NCBI RefSeq assembly: GCF_017368455.1
Contig: NZ_JAFNJU010000005.1
Coordinates: 180,602-244,601 of the forward strand
Reading direction: 5' to 3'
DNA from: Proteiniclasticum aestuarii
Lineage (GTDB): Bacteria > Bacillota > Clostridia > Clostridiales > Clostridiaceae
DNA: 64,000 bases
Positions 17,668 to 26,547 of this stretch are shown here, one piece after another. The notes below the pieces were generated by a model, which ran no database searches, was not told where the DNA came from, and saw only the letters and a list, made by a program, of their open reading frames with translations. Numbering within the stretch: position 1 is the stretch's first letter; each line of letters opens with the position of its first letter. A program made the position numbers and the translations under genes.

Positions 17668-19063
17668 GTCGCTGCTCATGTCCCCTGCGATATTCATATC
17701 GCAGCAGCATGGCGGAGAAGCGGTACGCGCTTTTCTTTTGACCATTGCAGTGATGCTGGTCATCGGTCTTATTATGATGAATGTGAAAAGCAGAAAAGAT
17801 CAGATCAGAGCAAAAGACGGGATTGTCATTGTAGCATTGGGCTGGCTGATGATCTCGATATTCGGAGCGCTTCCTTTATATCTGACGGAAAGCGTTCCGC
17901 ATTACGTGGATGCGCTTTTTGAAATCATATCCGGATTCACCACGACGGGTTCCTCCGTCATAGCGGATGTGGAGTCTCTGGATAAGGGGATTCTCTTCTG
18001 GCGTTCCATGACCCATTGGATCGGAGGAATGGGGATTCTGGTGTTTACACTGGCGCTGCTGCCGGCTCTGGGGGTGGGAAGCCTTCAGATCTTCAAAGCG
18101 GAGTCTCCAGGACCTGTGGCAGGAAAGATTGTGCCTAGAATGAAAGATACGGCCAGAGTGCTTTACATCACTTATATCGCAATCACCTTGATTGAACTGG
18201 TTTTTCTACTCTTTGGTGGAGTGAACCTCATCGATTCCTTCGTGATCACCTTCGGAACAGTGGGTACCGGTGGATTTGGTCCAAGAAATGACTCTCTCGC
18301 CAGTTACAGTTCTTATGTGCATATCGTCACGGGAATCTTCATGGTCTTGTCCGGGGTCAATTTTTCCCTGTATTTTCTGGTTTTCAGAAAGAAATACAAG
18401 GATTTCCTGGAAGACCGGGAGCTGAGGCTTTATCTGTTCTTCATCTTCTCTGCGGTGGTGATGATTGCGGTGAACCTGCTCATGACCTTCAAGGGAGATG
18501 TTTTCATAAGTATCAGGGATTCTTTCTTCCAGGTGGCTTCCATCATGACCACCACGGGATTCAGTACAGTGGATTATGAACAGTGGCCGAGTTTCAGTAA
18601 ACTCATTCTGTTTTTCCTCATGTTCATCGGAGGATCAGCGGGATCCACAGCCGGTGGTATGAAGGTGATCCGAATCATGATCATCCTGAAGCTCATCAAA
18701 AGAGAAGTATCCAAGATTTTTCATCCGAGAGCGCTGATCCCCATCAAGGTGGGTGGGAAGATTGTTTCCAATGAAGTCATAGCCCGAATCAACAGCTTCC
18801 TTGCGCTACATCTGGTGATTTTTGTCATCGGGGTGCTGGTGGTTTCCCTGGAAGGAGTGGACATGATCAGTTCCATTTCATCAGTGGCTGCCACCATCAA
18901 CAACATCGGTCCTGGCTTCGGGTCGGTGGGTCCTACCATGACCTTTGCGGACTATTCCATCTTCACCAAGCTCTTCTTGTCGCTGGTGATGCTGCTGGGT
19001 AGACTGGAGCATTTCACAATCATCGCCCTCCTGGTGCCGAAAACATGGACAAGGGAAAGCTGA
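17618..19063 (+). CDS. trkH: TrkH, K+ transporter membrane subunit
   Basis: 481 aa from GTG 17618, preceded by AGAGGA. The ATG at 17558 would add 20 hydrophilic residues and lacks a ribosome site. About ten membrane helices with four selectivity-filter-like loops (GFTTTGSSV, GTVGTGGFG, TTTGFSTVD, NNIGPGFGSVG) are seen, as expected for the SKT superfamily. It moves K+ into the cell together with TrkA, encoded immediately upstream. Confidence 0.95.
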   Translation: MNYGIVIKVLGIILLIESLLMSPAIFISQQHGGEAVRAFLLTIAVMLVIGLIMMNVKSRKDQIRAKDGIVIVALGWLMISIFGALPLYLTESVPHYVDALFEIISGFTTTGSSVIADVESLDKGILFWRSMTHWIGGMGILVFTLALLPALGVGSLQIFKAESPGPVAGKIVPRMKDTARVLYITYIAITLIELVFLLFGGVNLIDSFVITFGTVGTGGFGPRNDSLASYSSYVHIVTGIFMVLSGVNFSLYFLVFRKKYKDFLEDRELRLYLFFIFSAVVMIAVNLLMTFKGDVFISIRDSFFQVASIMTTTGFSTVDYEQWPSFSKLILFFLMFIGGSAGSTAGGMKVIRIMIILKLIKREVSKIFHPRALIPIKVGGKIVSNEVIARINSFLALHLVIFVIGVLVVSLEGVDMISSISSVAATINNIGPGFGSVGPTMTFADYSIFTKLFLSLVMLLGRLEHFTIIALLVPKTWTRES

Positions 19064-19108
19064 TGAGAAAAAAACATATATGAGACGAAGTGCCTGAGGC
19101 ATTTGGTG

Positions 19109-19143
19109 AAAGGACAGAGCCTGAGGGTTCTGTCCTTTTGAGT
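19109..19143 (+). terminator. Terminator after trkH
   Basis: 10-bp stem AAAGGACAGA / TCTGTCCTTT with T-rich tail. Confidence 0.85.
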
Positions 19144-19162
19144 TTTAGGGAGGTAAGGAGCC

Positions 19163-19657
19163 ATGGAAATCAGAGAGCTTAGTATCAGTGAAGTAGAGGA
19201 TGCGCTTCTTCTTATAAAGGAAGTGTTTCTTGATACGGAAGCGAAGGAGTGCACTCCTGGAGGAGTAGGTGTCTTTCTTGATTCGCTGAAGGGGTCTGAT
19301 TTCATAGCCATGATCAGGGAGGAGCAGTATATTCTGGCAGGAACTTTTGATGAAGAGGACCGCCTTGCGGGTGTCCTAGGTGCCAGAGGTGGGTTTCTTG
19401 CGCTACTCTTTGTGCGTGTGGACCATATGGGGAGAGGTTACGGAAAAAGACTGTACAGGTTCTATGAAGATAGAATTCTTTCTGGTGAGGTGACTTGCAG
19501 TAAGATCTCAACAAATTCTTCGCTGGGTGCCGTGTCTTTCTATGAAAAAATGGGGTTCTGCATTACAGGGGAACAAAAAATGATTCATGGGATACCGTTT
19601 GTGCCCATGGAGAAGGGGTTTTCGCATGAAGATAAATTCGGTATAGTGAAGACCTGA
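19163..19657 (+). CDS. GNAT-family N-acetyltransferase
   Basis: 164 aa. The acetyl-CoA-binding pattern LLFVRVDHMGRGYGKRLYRFYE (residues about 90-111, with the R/Q-x-x-G-x-G/A loop MGRGYG) and the C-terminal NSSLGAVSFYEKMGF motif define a GNAT. The acceptor cannot be predicted. ATG is preceded by AAGGAG. It is monocistronic, with a weak terminator candidate at 19682-19723. Confidence 0.9.
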   Translation: MEIRELSISEVEDALLLIKEVFLDTEAKECTPGGVGVFLDSLKGSDFIAMIREEQYILAGTFDEEDRLAGVLGARGGFLALLFVRVDHMGRGYGKRLYRFYEDRILSGEVTCSKISTNSSLGAVSFYEKMGFCITGEQKMIHGIPFVPMEKGFSHEDKFGIVKT

Positions 19658-20216
19658 AACTTGGGAAAAGGAGCAAAAGGGAAAGCGTCAGCATTCGGAT
19701 TGATAGGGTCTGGGTGCTTTTTTGCTGGAATCTGATCACAACTATAGGAGTGGTCTCTATAAGGGATTCGGGTTTAAATTGATTAAAAGAGAAAAAATCA
19801 ATAAAACTCTATCGGCCCTGGTATAGGTGAGTTGTTGTTCTTTATGATAGAGCAGATTGAATTCGAAATTATTTTGAGTGAAAAGAGAGTTATTTGAGTC
19901 AATAATTAACTTAGTACATAAATAATTTTCAATTTAGCATGATTTCAAGCGAAATGTTTTAATATATCGAAATTATAATTAATATTTATGATAATTATAA
20001 AGTTAATGTTAATTAAACTATATAAACAATGATATATTGTCGAATAAGTGTTACAATAAAGGCGATCAAATTGCTGGTAACAGTTATTAGTAAGTGCGGA
20101 TGAATATGGTGACTGATATGAACTATCGCGGTTCTTTTTTTTGATACAGGTTGTTAAAGGAAACTCAACTAGATGGCTTATTGTGAATTCAATAACTAGA
20201 GAAAGGAGTTGAGAAA
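19658..20216. other. AT-rich leader region of the pilus island
   Basis: No gene is seen. It contains a weak hairpin after the GNAT gene (AAAGC...GCTTTTTT, 19682-19723). TGTCGAATAA (20038-20047) is followed by TACAAT (20052-20057), matching the motif upstream of the giant surface protein. GAAC...GTTC with eight Ts (20130-20152) could be a short attenuator. AAAGGAG precedes the first gene. Confidence 0.6.
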
Positions 20217-22286
20217 GTGCATATTGGAAGCGAGTTGAGAAAGAAGAGAGGCTTTTTCGCTTTGCTGGTTTTGTTCAGTTTTATTTTGACCATTCTTTCA
20301 GGTGGAATGAGAAATATTAGAGCTGAAGAACTGGCAGGGGAAGAGTCTGGTGAAACTGTGGAGTTTGTTGCTGAAGTGATCTGGACGGGGTTACCTGAAG
20401 ATGAGGCTATGCCGAATATTACTTTACATTTGATGACAGATGGAACAGTTGTCGAAAGTAAAGAGATCACGGATGGTTCTGTCAAAGTCAGGTTTAGTCC
20501 CGTTGATAAGTTTGATGACTCTGGTACAGAAATTCTCTATTGCGTCTCTCAGGATCCTCTGGAGAATTTTTCAACTGATGTGATGGGTTTTGTTGTAGAG
20601 AATACATATGTAGAACCTGAAGAGGACCTGCTGAATCAGGATCCTATTGTAGAACCAATTGAGGAGCCGATCGAAGAACCGATCGAAGAGCCAATTGAGG
20701 ATCCGATCGAAGAACCAATTGAGGATCCGATCGAAGAACCAATTGAGGATCCGATCGAAGAACCAATTGAGGAGCCGATTGAAGAAACAATCGTAGATCC
20801 GATCGATGAATCAATCGTAGATCCGATTGAAGAACCAATCGAAGAGCCAATCGCAGATCCGATCGAAGATCCGATTGAATCACCAATTGAGGAGCCAATA
20901 GAGAAAATCGATCCGATCTCAGAACCTGAACTATCCAAAGTATCGGTGATGACAGAAGAAACGATACCTGAACCAGTCAAACTAACAGAGGACACAGCAG
21001 TGATAGAAGATGAATTATTGGCTGCTGGAGATATCGGGATCATGGCTGCTTCGTATACCTACAATATCATAAACTATTTTCCTGCATCTGGAACAAGTAC
21101 CAATGACCATTATTCTGTAGTCGGAGTCTTTATTGGTACAGATAACAACGTCTATTTGATTCTGGATAACAATAAGGCAACGGCTCAGCAATACAGATTT
21201 TATGAACCTATGCTAAACGGCTATGAGGCTGCGGGATACAATTTGTCATGGCAAGATTATGAAACTTATTGGGATGGAGCAACATCCTCTCCATACACGA
21301 CGAATGTCTATTTGAACTATCCTGACAGCAGTACACAGACGATCCCTGGAACAAGAATGTTTATCTTTAACCTTGGACCGATGACGGACAAGCTGATGGC
21401 AACCAATACATTAAGTATGCAGAACCAGGCTGATGGTTTTAGTATAGACGGTATGACCTTTACGCTGGATCTGAAGCATACAATTGTTAAAGTTGTAGAT
21501 AAATCCACTGCAACCATCGGTGAAGAAGTCATCTATACCATTACGGTGACAAACACTGGACAGTATCAACTCTCTGATATGGATGTGCTGGATACGGTAC
21601 CTATTGGATTAACGATTCTTAAAGTATCTAAAGATGGCGGAACCACCTGGTTAGATCCGGAATACGATAGTGGCGTGCTGGTTTTAGACACAAATAAAAC
21701 TTTGACTGTTGCCACTCCTCTTGTCTATAAAGTGAAAGCTTATATTAATACGAATGCGAAAGACGGTGACGTATTAACCAATAGAGCTTACACTGCTGGA
21801 AGTGTTGTAAGTCAGGAAGATTTTGCTACGGTTACAGTACGAGCAGTCGATGTTACGGTTACAAAAAATGTAACCGGAAACATGAGTAATCCAGCAGATA
21901 CATTTGCGTTCACGGTAACGATTGAAAAAGGCGTCACCTCCGTTCACTATCCAGGAGAAACGGCTAATTTTAGCCTCGGCGATGATGGCATCTATACTAT
22001 GTTTGACTTGCCGAAAGATGGAGTAGTGACACTTTCGGAAGTGTCGATGGGTTATGAAGTGACAGTGAAGATCGGTGGTGTAGTACAAGAACCAGATGAA
22101 AATGGTAAATATACCATAACACTTGACAATGCAGATGTTACCATTGATGTCATAAACAGCAGAGATGTAATCATCCCTACAGGGGTTCATATGGACGCTA
22201 TGCCGTACGTTCTGATTCTGATGATGGTCGGCGTGGTCGGATTCAGCGGTTTCTTTTCGAAACGAAGACACCTGAATTTTGATTAA
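20217..22286 (+). CDS. Pilus-island adhesin (Cpa-position) with PIEEP repeats and IPTG-type sorting signal
   Basis: 689 aa, GTG start 8 bases after AAAGGAG. Signal peptide (about 1-36), a CnaB-like segment (about 45-130), then about 85 residues of acidic EEPIEEPIE/DPIEEP repeats (144-228). The next domain carries GTSTNDH (292-298), as in the giant protein at 6623. A DUF11-like domain (about 420-545) and a pilin isopeptide domain (about 545-650) follow. The end is IPTG (653-656), a hydrophobic helix and KRRH. The non-LPXTG signal matches that of the FctA-like pilin, so the class B sortase of this island probably joins it to the pilus. First gene of the island; likely the tip or minor adhesin. 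Confidence 0.85.
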   Translation: MHIGSELRKKRGFFALLVLFSFILTILSGGMRNIRAEELAGEESGETVEFVAEVIWTGLPEDEAMPNITLHLMTDGTVVESKEITDGSVKVRFSPVDKFDDSGTEILYCVSQDPLENFSTDVMGFVVENTYVEPEEDLLNQDPIVEPIEEPIEEPIEEPIEDPIEEPIEDPIEEPIEDPIEEPIEEPIEETIVDPIDESIVDPIEEPIEEPIADPIEDPIESPIEEPIEKIDPISEPELSKVSVMTEETIPEPVKLTEDTAVIEDELLAAGDIGIMAASYTYNIINYFPASGTSTNDHYSVVGVFIGTDNNVYLILDNNKATAQQYRFYEPMLNGYEAAGYNLSWQDYETYWDGATSSPYTTNVYLNYPDSSTQTIPGTRMFIFNLGPMTDKLMATNTLSMQNQADGFSIDGMTFTLDLKHTIVKVVDKSTATIGEEVIYTITVTNTGQYQLSDMDVLDTVPIGLTILKVSKDGGTTWLDPEYDSGVLVLDTNKTLTVATPLVYKVKAYINTNAKDGDVLTNRAYTAGSVVSQEDFATVTVRAVDVTVTKNVTGNMSNPADTFAFTVTIEKGVTSVHYPGETANFSLGDDGIYTMFDLPKDGVVTLSEVSMGYEVTVKIGGVVQEPDENGKYTITLDNADVTIDVINSRDVIIPTGVHMDAMPYVLILMMVGVVGFSGFFSKRRHLNFD
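20646..20905 (+). repeat. Coding tandem repeat (EEPIEDPIEEP)
   Basis: About 260 bases of 12- and 24-bp units encoding Glu-Glu-Pro-Ile and Glu-Asp-Pro-Ile. Low-complexity coding DNA prone to slippage; likely a wall-spanning linker. Confidence 0.9.
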
Positions 22287-22300
22287 AGGAGTGGTACAAG

Positions 22301-22633
22301 ATGGTAGAAACTGATTACAACCCTATGCAGCATTTGACATCTGAAACCTCCGCAGATTTTAATGATCAGACTGCCTTGGAAGCTGATGCCTTAAACCGGG
22401 AAAAGCTCCAGATTATAAACTGGATCAAAGAAGTACGATTTCGCAAACAGCTTTTCGGTGGAGTAAATGAACAGGACGTCTGGAAAAAAATCGAGAAACT
22501 AAGCGAAATGTATGACGCTGCGCTTAAAGCTGAGAGAGTTCGCTACGACGTACTACTTGAACAGCAGCGAAGAGGCAGCAAAATGATCATTCAGAGTGAC
22601 ATTTTAGAAAAGGATGGAGCAGCTGATGATTAA
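22301..22633 (+). CDS. Small cytoplasmic protein of the pilus island, function unknown
   Basis: 110 aa, no signal peptide or membrane helix. The middle (residues about 28-90) is charged and helical, with a recognisable core: LQIINWIKEVRFRKQ, FGG-x-NEQDVWKKIEKL and ERVRYDVLLEQQRR. It lies 14 bases after the adhesin gene with its own SD, and its stop overlaps the SipA-like start (ATGATTAA), so it is translated with the pilus genes. I do not recognise a family. A cytoplasmic helical protein fixed inside a sortase operon may couple pilin export or regulation; that is inference. Confidence 0.8.
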   Translation: MVETDYNPMQHLTSETSADFNDQTALEADALNREKLQIINWIKEVRFRKQLFGGVNEQDVWKKIEKLSEMYDAALKAERVRYDVLLEQQRRGSKMIIQSDILEKDGAADD

Positions 22634-23174
22634 GAAACAGAGTTCAAACAGTATTACGGAGGCGATAACAGAAAGAAGAAAAGCGCTGTATATCAGAAAG
22701 GGCTACATCAGTCTACTGATCCGGATTGCTCTTATTGCAGCAGTAGGATACATACTATTTACACAGGTGTTTCTGATCACTCAAGCCAGAGGGAATGACA
22801 TGTTCCCGGCAATCAAGGACGGCGATCTCATTATCGCATTTCGATTGCAGAAAGAACTTGTTAAAGATGACATTGTAGTTTATGAAGTCGGTGATGTCAC
22901 ACGTCTAGGAAGAATTGTCGCGCTGGAAAATGATGAAGTGCTATTGGATGATTCAGGCGTGTTTCGGCTTAACGGAACTCCCCAAAGCGGAGAAATAGTG
23001 TTCCAGACTTTTCCGAAGGATGGTTATGATTATCCTCTGCAAGTACCTGAGGGAAGATTGTTCCTGCTTGGAGACCATCGGAATCAGACAAAGGACAGCA
23101 GAGATCATGGACCAGTTTCTTTTGAAGACCTGAAAGGGAAGGTCATTACGATTCTTCGCAGGAGAGGGCTATAA
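22626..23174 (+). CDS. sipA: SipA-like signal peptidase I homologue lacking the Ser-Lys dyad
   Basis: 182 aa from ATG 22626 (GGAG 7 bases upstream). One membrane helix (about 28-50) and a signal peptidase I fold: GN-D-MFPAIKDGDLII, RLGRIVAL, LLGDHRNQTKDSRDHGPV. The catalytic Ser of the SM-x-P box is D58, and the general-base Lys is G95. The same S-to-D and K-to-G changes with the same spacing (37) are known in streptococcal SipA, which is needed for FCT pilus assembly but is not a normal peptidase. Overlaps the previous gene by 8 bases. Likely a pilin chaperone at the membrane. Confidence 0.88.
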   Translation: MIKKQSSNSITEAITERRKALYIRKGYISLLIRIALIAAVGYILFTQVFLITQARGNDMFPAIKDGDLIIAFRLQKELVKDDIVVYEVGDVTRLGRIVALENDEVLLDDSGVFRLNGTPQSGEIVFQTFPKDGYDYPLQVPEGRLFLLGDHRNQTKDSRDHGPVSFEDLKGKVITILRRRGL

Positions 23175-23231
23175 ATGGAAAGTAAGTTCAGAAATTTGAA
23201 ATCTAATCAAAATAATGGGAGGAAATATAAA

Positions 23232-24191
23232 ATGAAAAAAATCTTAACGTTCTTGGCTGCTTTCACTTTCATTTTTGGATTAAGTGTTAATGCTTTTGCA
23301 TCTACAGAAGGTTATTATGATTGGAGCCCAATTGAAATCAACAAGATGCTGGAAATCAACAATCCTGGAACCGTTAATCCTGCAGAAACCTTTAATTTCG
23401 TTATTGGAACAGGAACAGGAGTTAGAGATGGACTGCCTATTGCAGCTCCTGCTTTTACTCCAAATACATTCTCCATTGATGTGTTAGAAGGTATGTTAGG
23501 TGGAAAAGCAAGCGTAAACTTACCGCTATTTACTCAAGTGGGCGTTTATACATATCCTGTCATGGAGACAGCTGGAAACACAGCTGGTATGGACTACGAT
23601 CCGGCCACATACTATATCGTAGTTACAGTCATCAACAACCCAGCTTATCCAGATGAGGGTGAACCTGAATTCCTGCGTGTTCTGACACTGACAGATGCCA
23701 ACAATGTTAAAAGAGATAAATTTGATAATGACTTTGATGCAGGTGATTTAACGGTTGATAAAGAAATCACCGGTAACTTTGCAGATCCTGATGATGAATT
23801 TACCATCACTGTTACTGTTACTCCTGTTCCTGGCAAAGTAATCAAAGATGGACCAATCGAGTGGAATACAAACGATGTTACAGAAGTGGGTGGAGTATAT
23901 ACAGCTGTATACGTACTGAAAGGTGGAGAGTCATTTACAATTGAGAACCTTCCATATGACGTATCCTATACTGTTGTTGAAACACAAGACCCTGATTATG
24001 ATATGCCACAATATGATGCTGAAGCTACAGGAGACATGGATATGGCATCCATTTCAACAACCATCATCAATAACAGAGACACAACTGTTAATACAGGAAT
24101 CAGCCTGGACAGCTTACCATATATCCTGATTCTTGGATTTGCAGCTTCTGGAATGGGTCTACTGTTCTTTAGAAGAAGACATGCATTCTAA
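23232..24191 (+). CDS. FctA-like major pilin with isopeptide domains and NTG-type sorting signal
   Basis: 319 aa from ATG 23232, which follows GGGAGGAAA; the in-frame ATG 23175 would bury the signal peptide. Signal peptide (about 1-24), a first pilin isopeptide-linkage domain (about 30-180; FNFVIGTG ... VYTYPVMET ... YYIVVTVIN), a second one (about 185-280; LTVDKEITGNF ... YDVSYTVVETQ), then VNTG (286-289), a membrane helix and RRRH. Lys and Glu/Asn residues fit stabilising isopeptide bonds. Position between SipA and a class B sortase marks it as the shaft pilin. Confidence 0.88.
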   Translation: MKKILTFLAAFTFIFGLSVNAFASTEGYYDWSPIEINKMLEINNPGTVNPAETFNFVIGTGTGVRDGLPIAAPAFTPNTFSIDVLEGMLGGKASVNLPLFTQVGVYTYPVMETAGNTAGMDYDPATYYIVVTVINNPAYPDEGEPEFLRVLTLTDANNVKRDKFDNDFDAGDLTVDKEITGNFADPDDEFTITVTVTPVPGKVIKDGPIEWNTNDVTEVGGVYTAVYVLKGGESFTIENLPYDVSYTVVETQDPDYDMPQYDAEATGDMDMASISTTIINNRDTTVNTGISLDSLPYILILGFAASGMGLLFFRRRHAF

Positions 24192-24291
24192 TCACCTTGA
24201 TATCAGATTAGATAAATAGACAATCATTTTAAGGGTGGAGGGCTGTTGCCCTCCCAGACCTATCGTAAAGTGCTGAAAGGAGGTTTGCAGT

Positions 24292-25065
24292 ATGGATTTT
24301 GCCGGCTTGTTTCTTAAAATCGCCAATGCATGTGTAACTGTAGTGGTTGCTCTTGCCTTTCTGATTGCAGGAACATATGCGGTATTTGCACTATGGGACA
24401 ATAATGCAATTTATGCTGCTGCCGAAAATGTTCAGCTGGAGATGATCAAAATAAAACCTGTCGAGTCGACTGAGGGTGGTGCATCTTTTGATGAGCTCTT
24501 AGCTGTCAATACTGATGTCAAAGCCTGGGTCACGCTGGATAATACCATCATCGATCATCCCATACTGCAAGGCACAACGAACCTCAGTTATATCAATACA
24601 GATGTTTACGGAAACTTTGCTCTGGCCGGCAGCATTTTTATGGATACCCGTTCAGATGGGAATTTCCGTGATCCCTATTCACTGATTTACGGCCACGATA
24701 TGGTTGAGGGTAAAATGTTCGGAGACCTGGTGCTTTATAAGGGTGAAGAATTTTTCAATGAAAATTCTACAGGTATCCTGATATTACCCGACCGATCCTA
24801 TCAGCTGAAAATCTATGCCGCATTGATTGTCCAGGCGTCCGATGAGATGATTTTCAATCCGGATCTTCACGATGACGGATTGTCACAGTTCATCGAATAT
24901 GCAGAAAAAAATGCGCTGTACATTCGTCCGGAAATGACAGAAGATTTGAAAGAGGCAGCAGACAACGGATTACAGATATTATCATTGACGACCTGTTCAG
25001 GAGAATTTACCGATGCAAGAACTATTATTCTGGCAGTTATGGAGCCTTCCATGCCAGCGGAATAG
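24292..25065 (+). CDS. Class B sortase (pilus-polymerising)
   Basis: 257 aa: an N-terminal membrane helix (about 9-33) and a sortase B domain. Catalytic H135 lies in YGHDM, C235 in TTCSGEF and R243 in DARTI. The position matches SrtC2 of streptococcal FCT loci, which polymerises FctA-type pilins with (V/P)PTG signals. Here it would act on the VNTG and IPTG proteins upstream. AGGAGG precedes the ATG; only 10 bases separate it from the next gene. Confidence 0.95.
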   Translation: MDFAGLFLKIANACVTVVVALAFLIAGTYAVFALWDNNAIYAAAENVQLEMIKIKPVESTEGGASFDELLAVNTDVKAWVTLDNTIIDHPILQGTTNLSYINTDVYGNFALAGSIFMDTRSDGNFRDPYSLIYGHDMVEGKMFGDLVLYKGEEFFNENSTGILILPDRSYQLKIYAALIVQASDEMIFNPDLHDDGLSQFIEYAEKNALYIRPEMTEDLKEAADNGLQILSLTTCSGEFTDARTIILAVMEPSMPAE

Positions 25066-25075
25066 GAGGATGAGT

Positions 25076-26029
25076 ATGAGAAAGAGTTTGAAACGATTCA
25101 CTACATTACTCATTTTTATGATTCTCTGTCTTGCGATTGGATCTCCCGCTGTGCTGGCTGCAGAAAATCCAAGCCTGGAGCTGGGTGTGACAGTAAAACT
25201 GTCAGGCACCCTGCCGACGACGCCAGAAGATTTTCTGATCAAGCTCGCAGCGGACGAGATTGGCAATCCGATGCCAGAGGGAGCTTTGAATGGTGTTTAT
25301 ACCATGACCGTTACGGGAGCCGGGGCAATAACCTTTCCGGAGATGACATTCTCAAAGGTGGGGATCTACAAGTACCGGATCTGGCAGCAGCCTGGATCTG
25401 ACCCAAATGGTTACTATGACAGCACCATCTATCATTTAAATGTGTTGATCACAAATGCTGAAGACGGTGGACTTGAAATCACATCACTTCTTTACAAAAA
25501 TGAGGAAACCGATAAGAGTCCCGATGTGATTTTTGATAACCACTACGCCAATCCCGCAGTTGTGCGGTTCACCGCAGAGAAGCTGCTGGATGGAAACATT
25601 CCAGACGATGATGATTTTACCTTTATGCTGACGGATGCAGAAGGAGCTGTTCTCCAGACCAAACGCAATCTCAGTGAGGATGTCATCTTTGATGAGATTG
25701 CTATCAGAGAAACAGGGACCAATGTGTATTATTTAAGAGAGCAGAAAGGGTCAGATCCCTTTATTCAGTACGATCCGTCCGTTTACAAAATCACCGTCGA
25801 TGTATCGAAGAATCAAGCGGGTGATTATGTTGCAACGACAACCATAGAACGAAAAGGGCAAAGCTATTCAGGCATTCCAATCTTCAACAACGAAACGCTA
25901 GAATTTGAAGATATCGAAGATCTGCCACTCCCTAGTACAGGCGAAGCCAAGACCATGTTTCCACTCGCTGGAGTGATACTGATTCTAAGTGGCACTTACC
26001 TGAGTCTGAAACCTAAAAAAACTCGCTGA
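25076..26029 (+). CDS. FctB-like minor pilin / cell-wall anchor with LPSTG signal
   Basis: 317 aa from ATG 25076, 6 bases after AGGAGG. Signal peptide (about 1-27), two pilin-type beta domains (about 30-155 and 160-275; YKYRIWQQPGS, YYLREQKGS), then LPLPSTG with LPSTG at 285-289, hydrophobic segment and basic tail. Unlike the two other island substrates it has a canonical LPXTG signal, so it may be the basal subunit handed to the housekeeping sortase. A terminator follows. Confidence 0.88.
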   Translation: MRKSLKRFTTLLIFMILCLAIGSPAVLAAENPSLELGVTVKLSGTLPTTPEDFLIKLAADEIGNPMPEGALNGVYTMTVTGAGAITFPEMTFSKVGIYKYRIWQQPGSDPNGYYDSTIYHLNVLITNAEDGGLEITSLLYKNEETDKSPDVIFDNHYANPAVVRFTAEKLLDGNIPDDDDFTFMLTDAEGAVLQTKRNLSEDVIFDEIAIRETGTNVYYLREQKGSDPFIQYDPSVYKITVDVSKNQAGDYVATTTIERKGQSYSGIPIFNNETLEFEDIEDLPLPSTGEAKTMFPLAGVILILSGTYLSLKPKKTR

Positions 26030-26043
26030 TTCTTTTAAGGATT

Positions 26044-26069
26044 ACAGGGCTCTACGGAGCCCTGTTTTC
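26044..26069 (+). terminator. Terminator of the pilus island
   Basis: Stem CAGGGCTC / GAGCCCTG, loop TACG, T-run. Confidence 0.9.
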
Positions 26070-26168
26070 TGATAGGAAGCATATGTATCCGAGTAAATTC
26101 GATTTCCTGATTATGCAGAGAGGGTATTTGTAAATCCGGAATGAGACTGTGCTGCTTGATATAATAAT

Positions 26169-26212
26169 AAAAGGACCGGGGAAAATCATCGCTGATTTTC
26201 CCCGGTCCTTTT
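26169..26212. terminator. Bidirectional terminator
   Basis: Perfect 20-bp stem with A/T ends and TCGC loop; lies just downstream of the small minus-strand membrane protein gene and can stop both strands. Confidence 0.88.
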
Positions 26213-26231
26213 ATGCTGGCCAAAACGATTC

Positions 26232-26450
26232 CTACACCCAGAGTGCAAGAACAAGGGCCACTGCTGATATGGCTAGTGTGCTGATTCCTAAAGTCTTATA
26301 CTGCTTTGGTTTCTGGTATTCCATCAGGTTTCTGTTTTTCTTCGGCACAGATTTCATCTTTGCCAGAGTGAAGAAACTAAGGACGGATATGCCAAATGAG
26401 CATGCAGCGATGATGAACAGAAATGCACGCAGTATTTCTCTTAATTCCAT
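26232..26450 (-). CDS. Small two-helix membrane protein, function unknown
   Basis: 72 aa from ATG 26450, which follows GGAGAGG on the minus strand. Two hydrophobic helices (about 6-27 and 52-71) flank a basic linker (AKMKSVPKKNR). A strong terminator sits 20 bases past the stop, and a promoter-like region (TTGTAC, then TGCTATACT) lies upstream. Not recognised. It does not belong to the hydrolase/etf operon with certainty. Confidence 0.65.
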   Translation of the reverse strand: MELREILRAFLFIIAACSFGISVLSFFTLAKMKSVPKKNRNLMEYQKPKQYKTLGISTLAISAVALVLALWV

Positions 26451-26523
26451 AATGTACCTCTCCATTTCCCGTTGGGACAAGATTATTTTACATTAGATAG
26501 TATAGCATAACTTACCCGGAGAA

Positions 26524-26538
26524 GTACAAAATGTTATT
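26524..26538 (-). promoter_or_regulatory. Copy 1 of a 15-bp upstream motif
   Basis: AATAACATTTTGTAC on the minus strand, upstream of the 72-aa membrane protein gene. The identical 15 bases occur at 44807-44821 upstream of the DUF2177 gene. A TGC-TATACT extended -10 lies further downstream. Confidence 0.35.
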
Positions 26539-26547
26539 TTCTTCACA

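Noticed and set aside
20646..20905. CRISPR-like array
   Set aside because: The regular 12/24-bp units are codons of the EEPIEDPIEEP linker inside a clear surface-protein gene; there are no unique spacers of constant length.
26149..26496. Plus-strand 115-codon frame
   Set aside because: It crosses the 20-bp terminator hairpin and is the shadow of the minus-strand 72-aa membrane protein, which has a good ribosome site.
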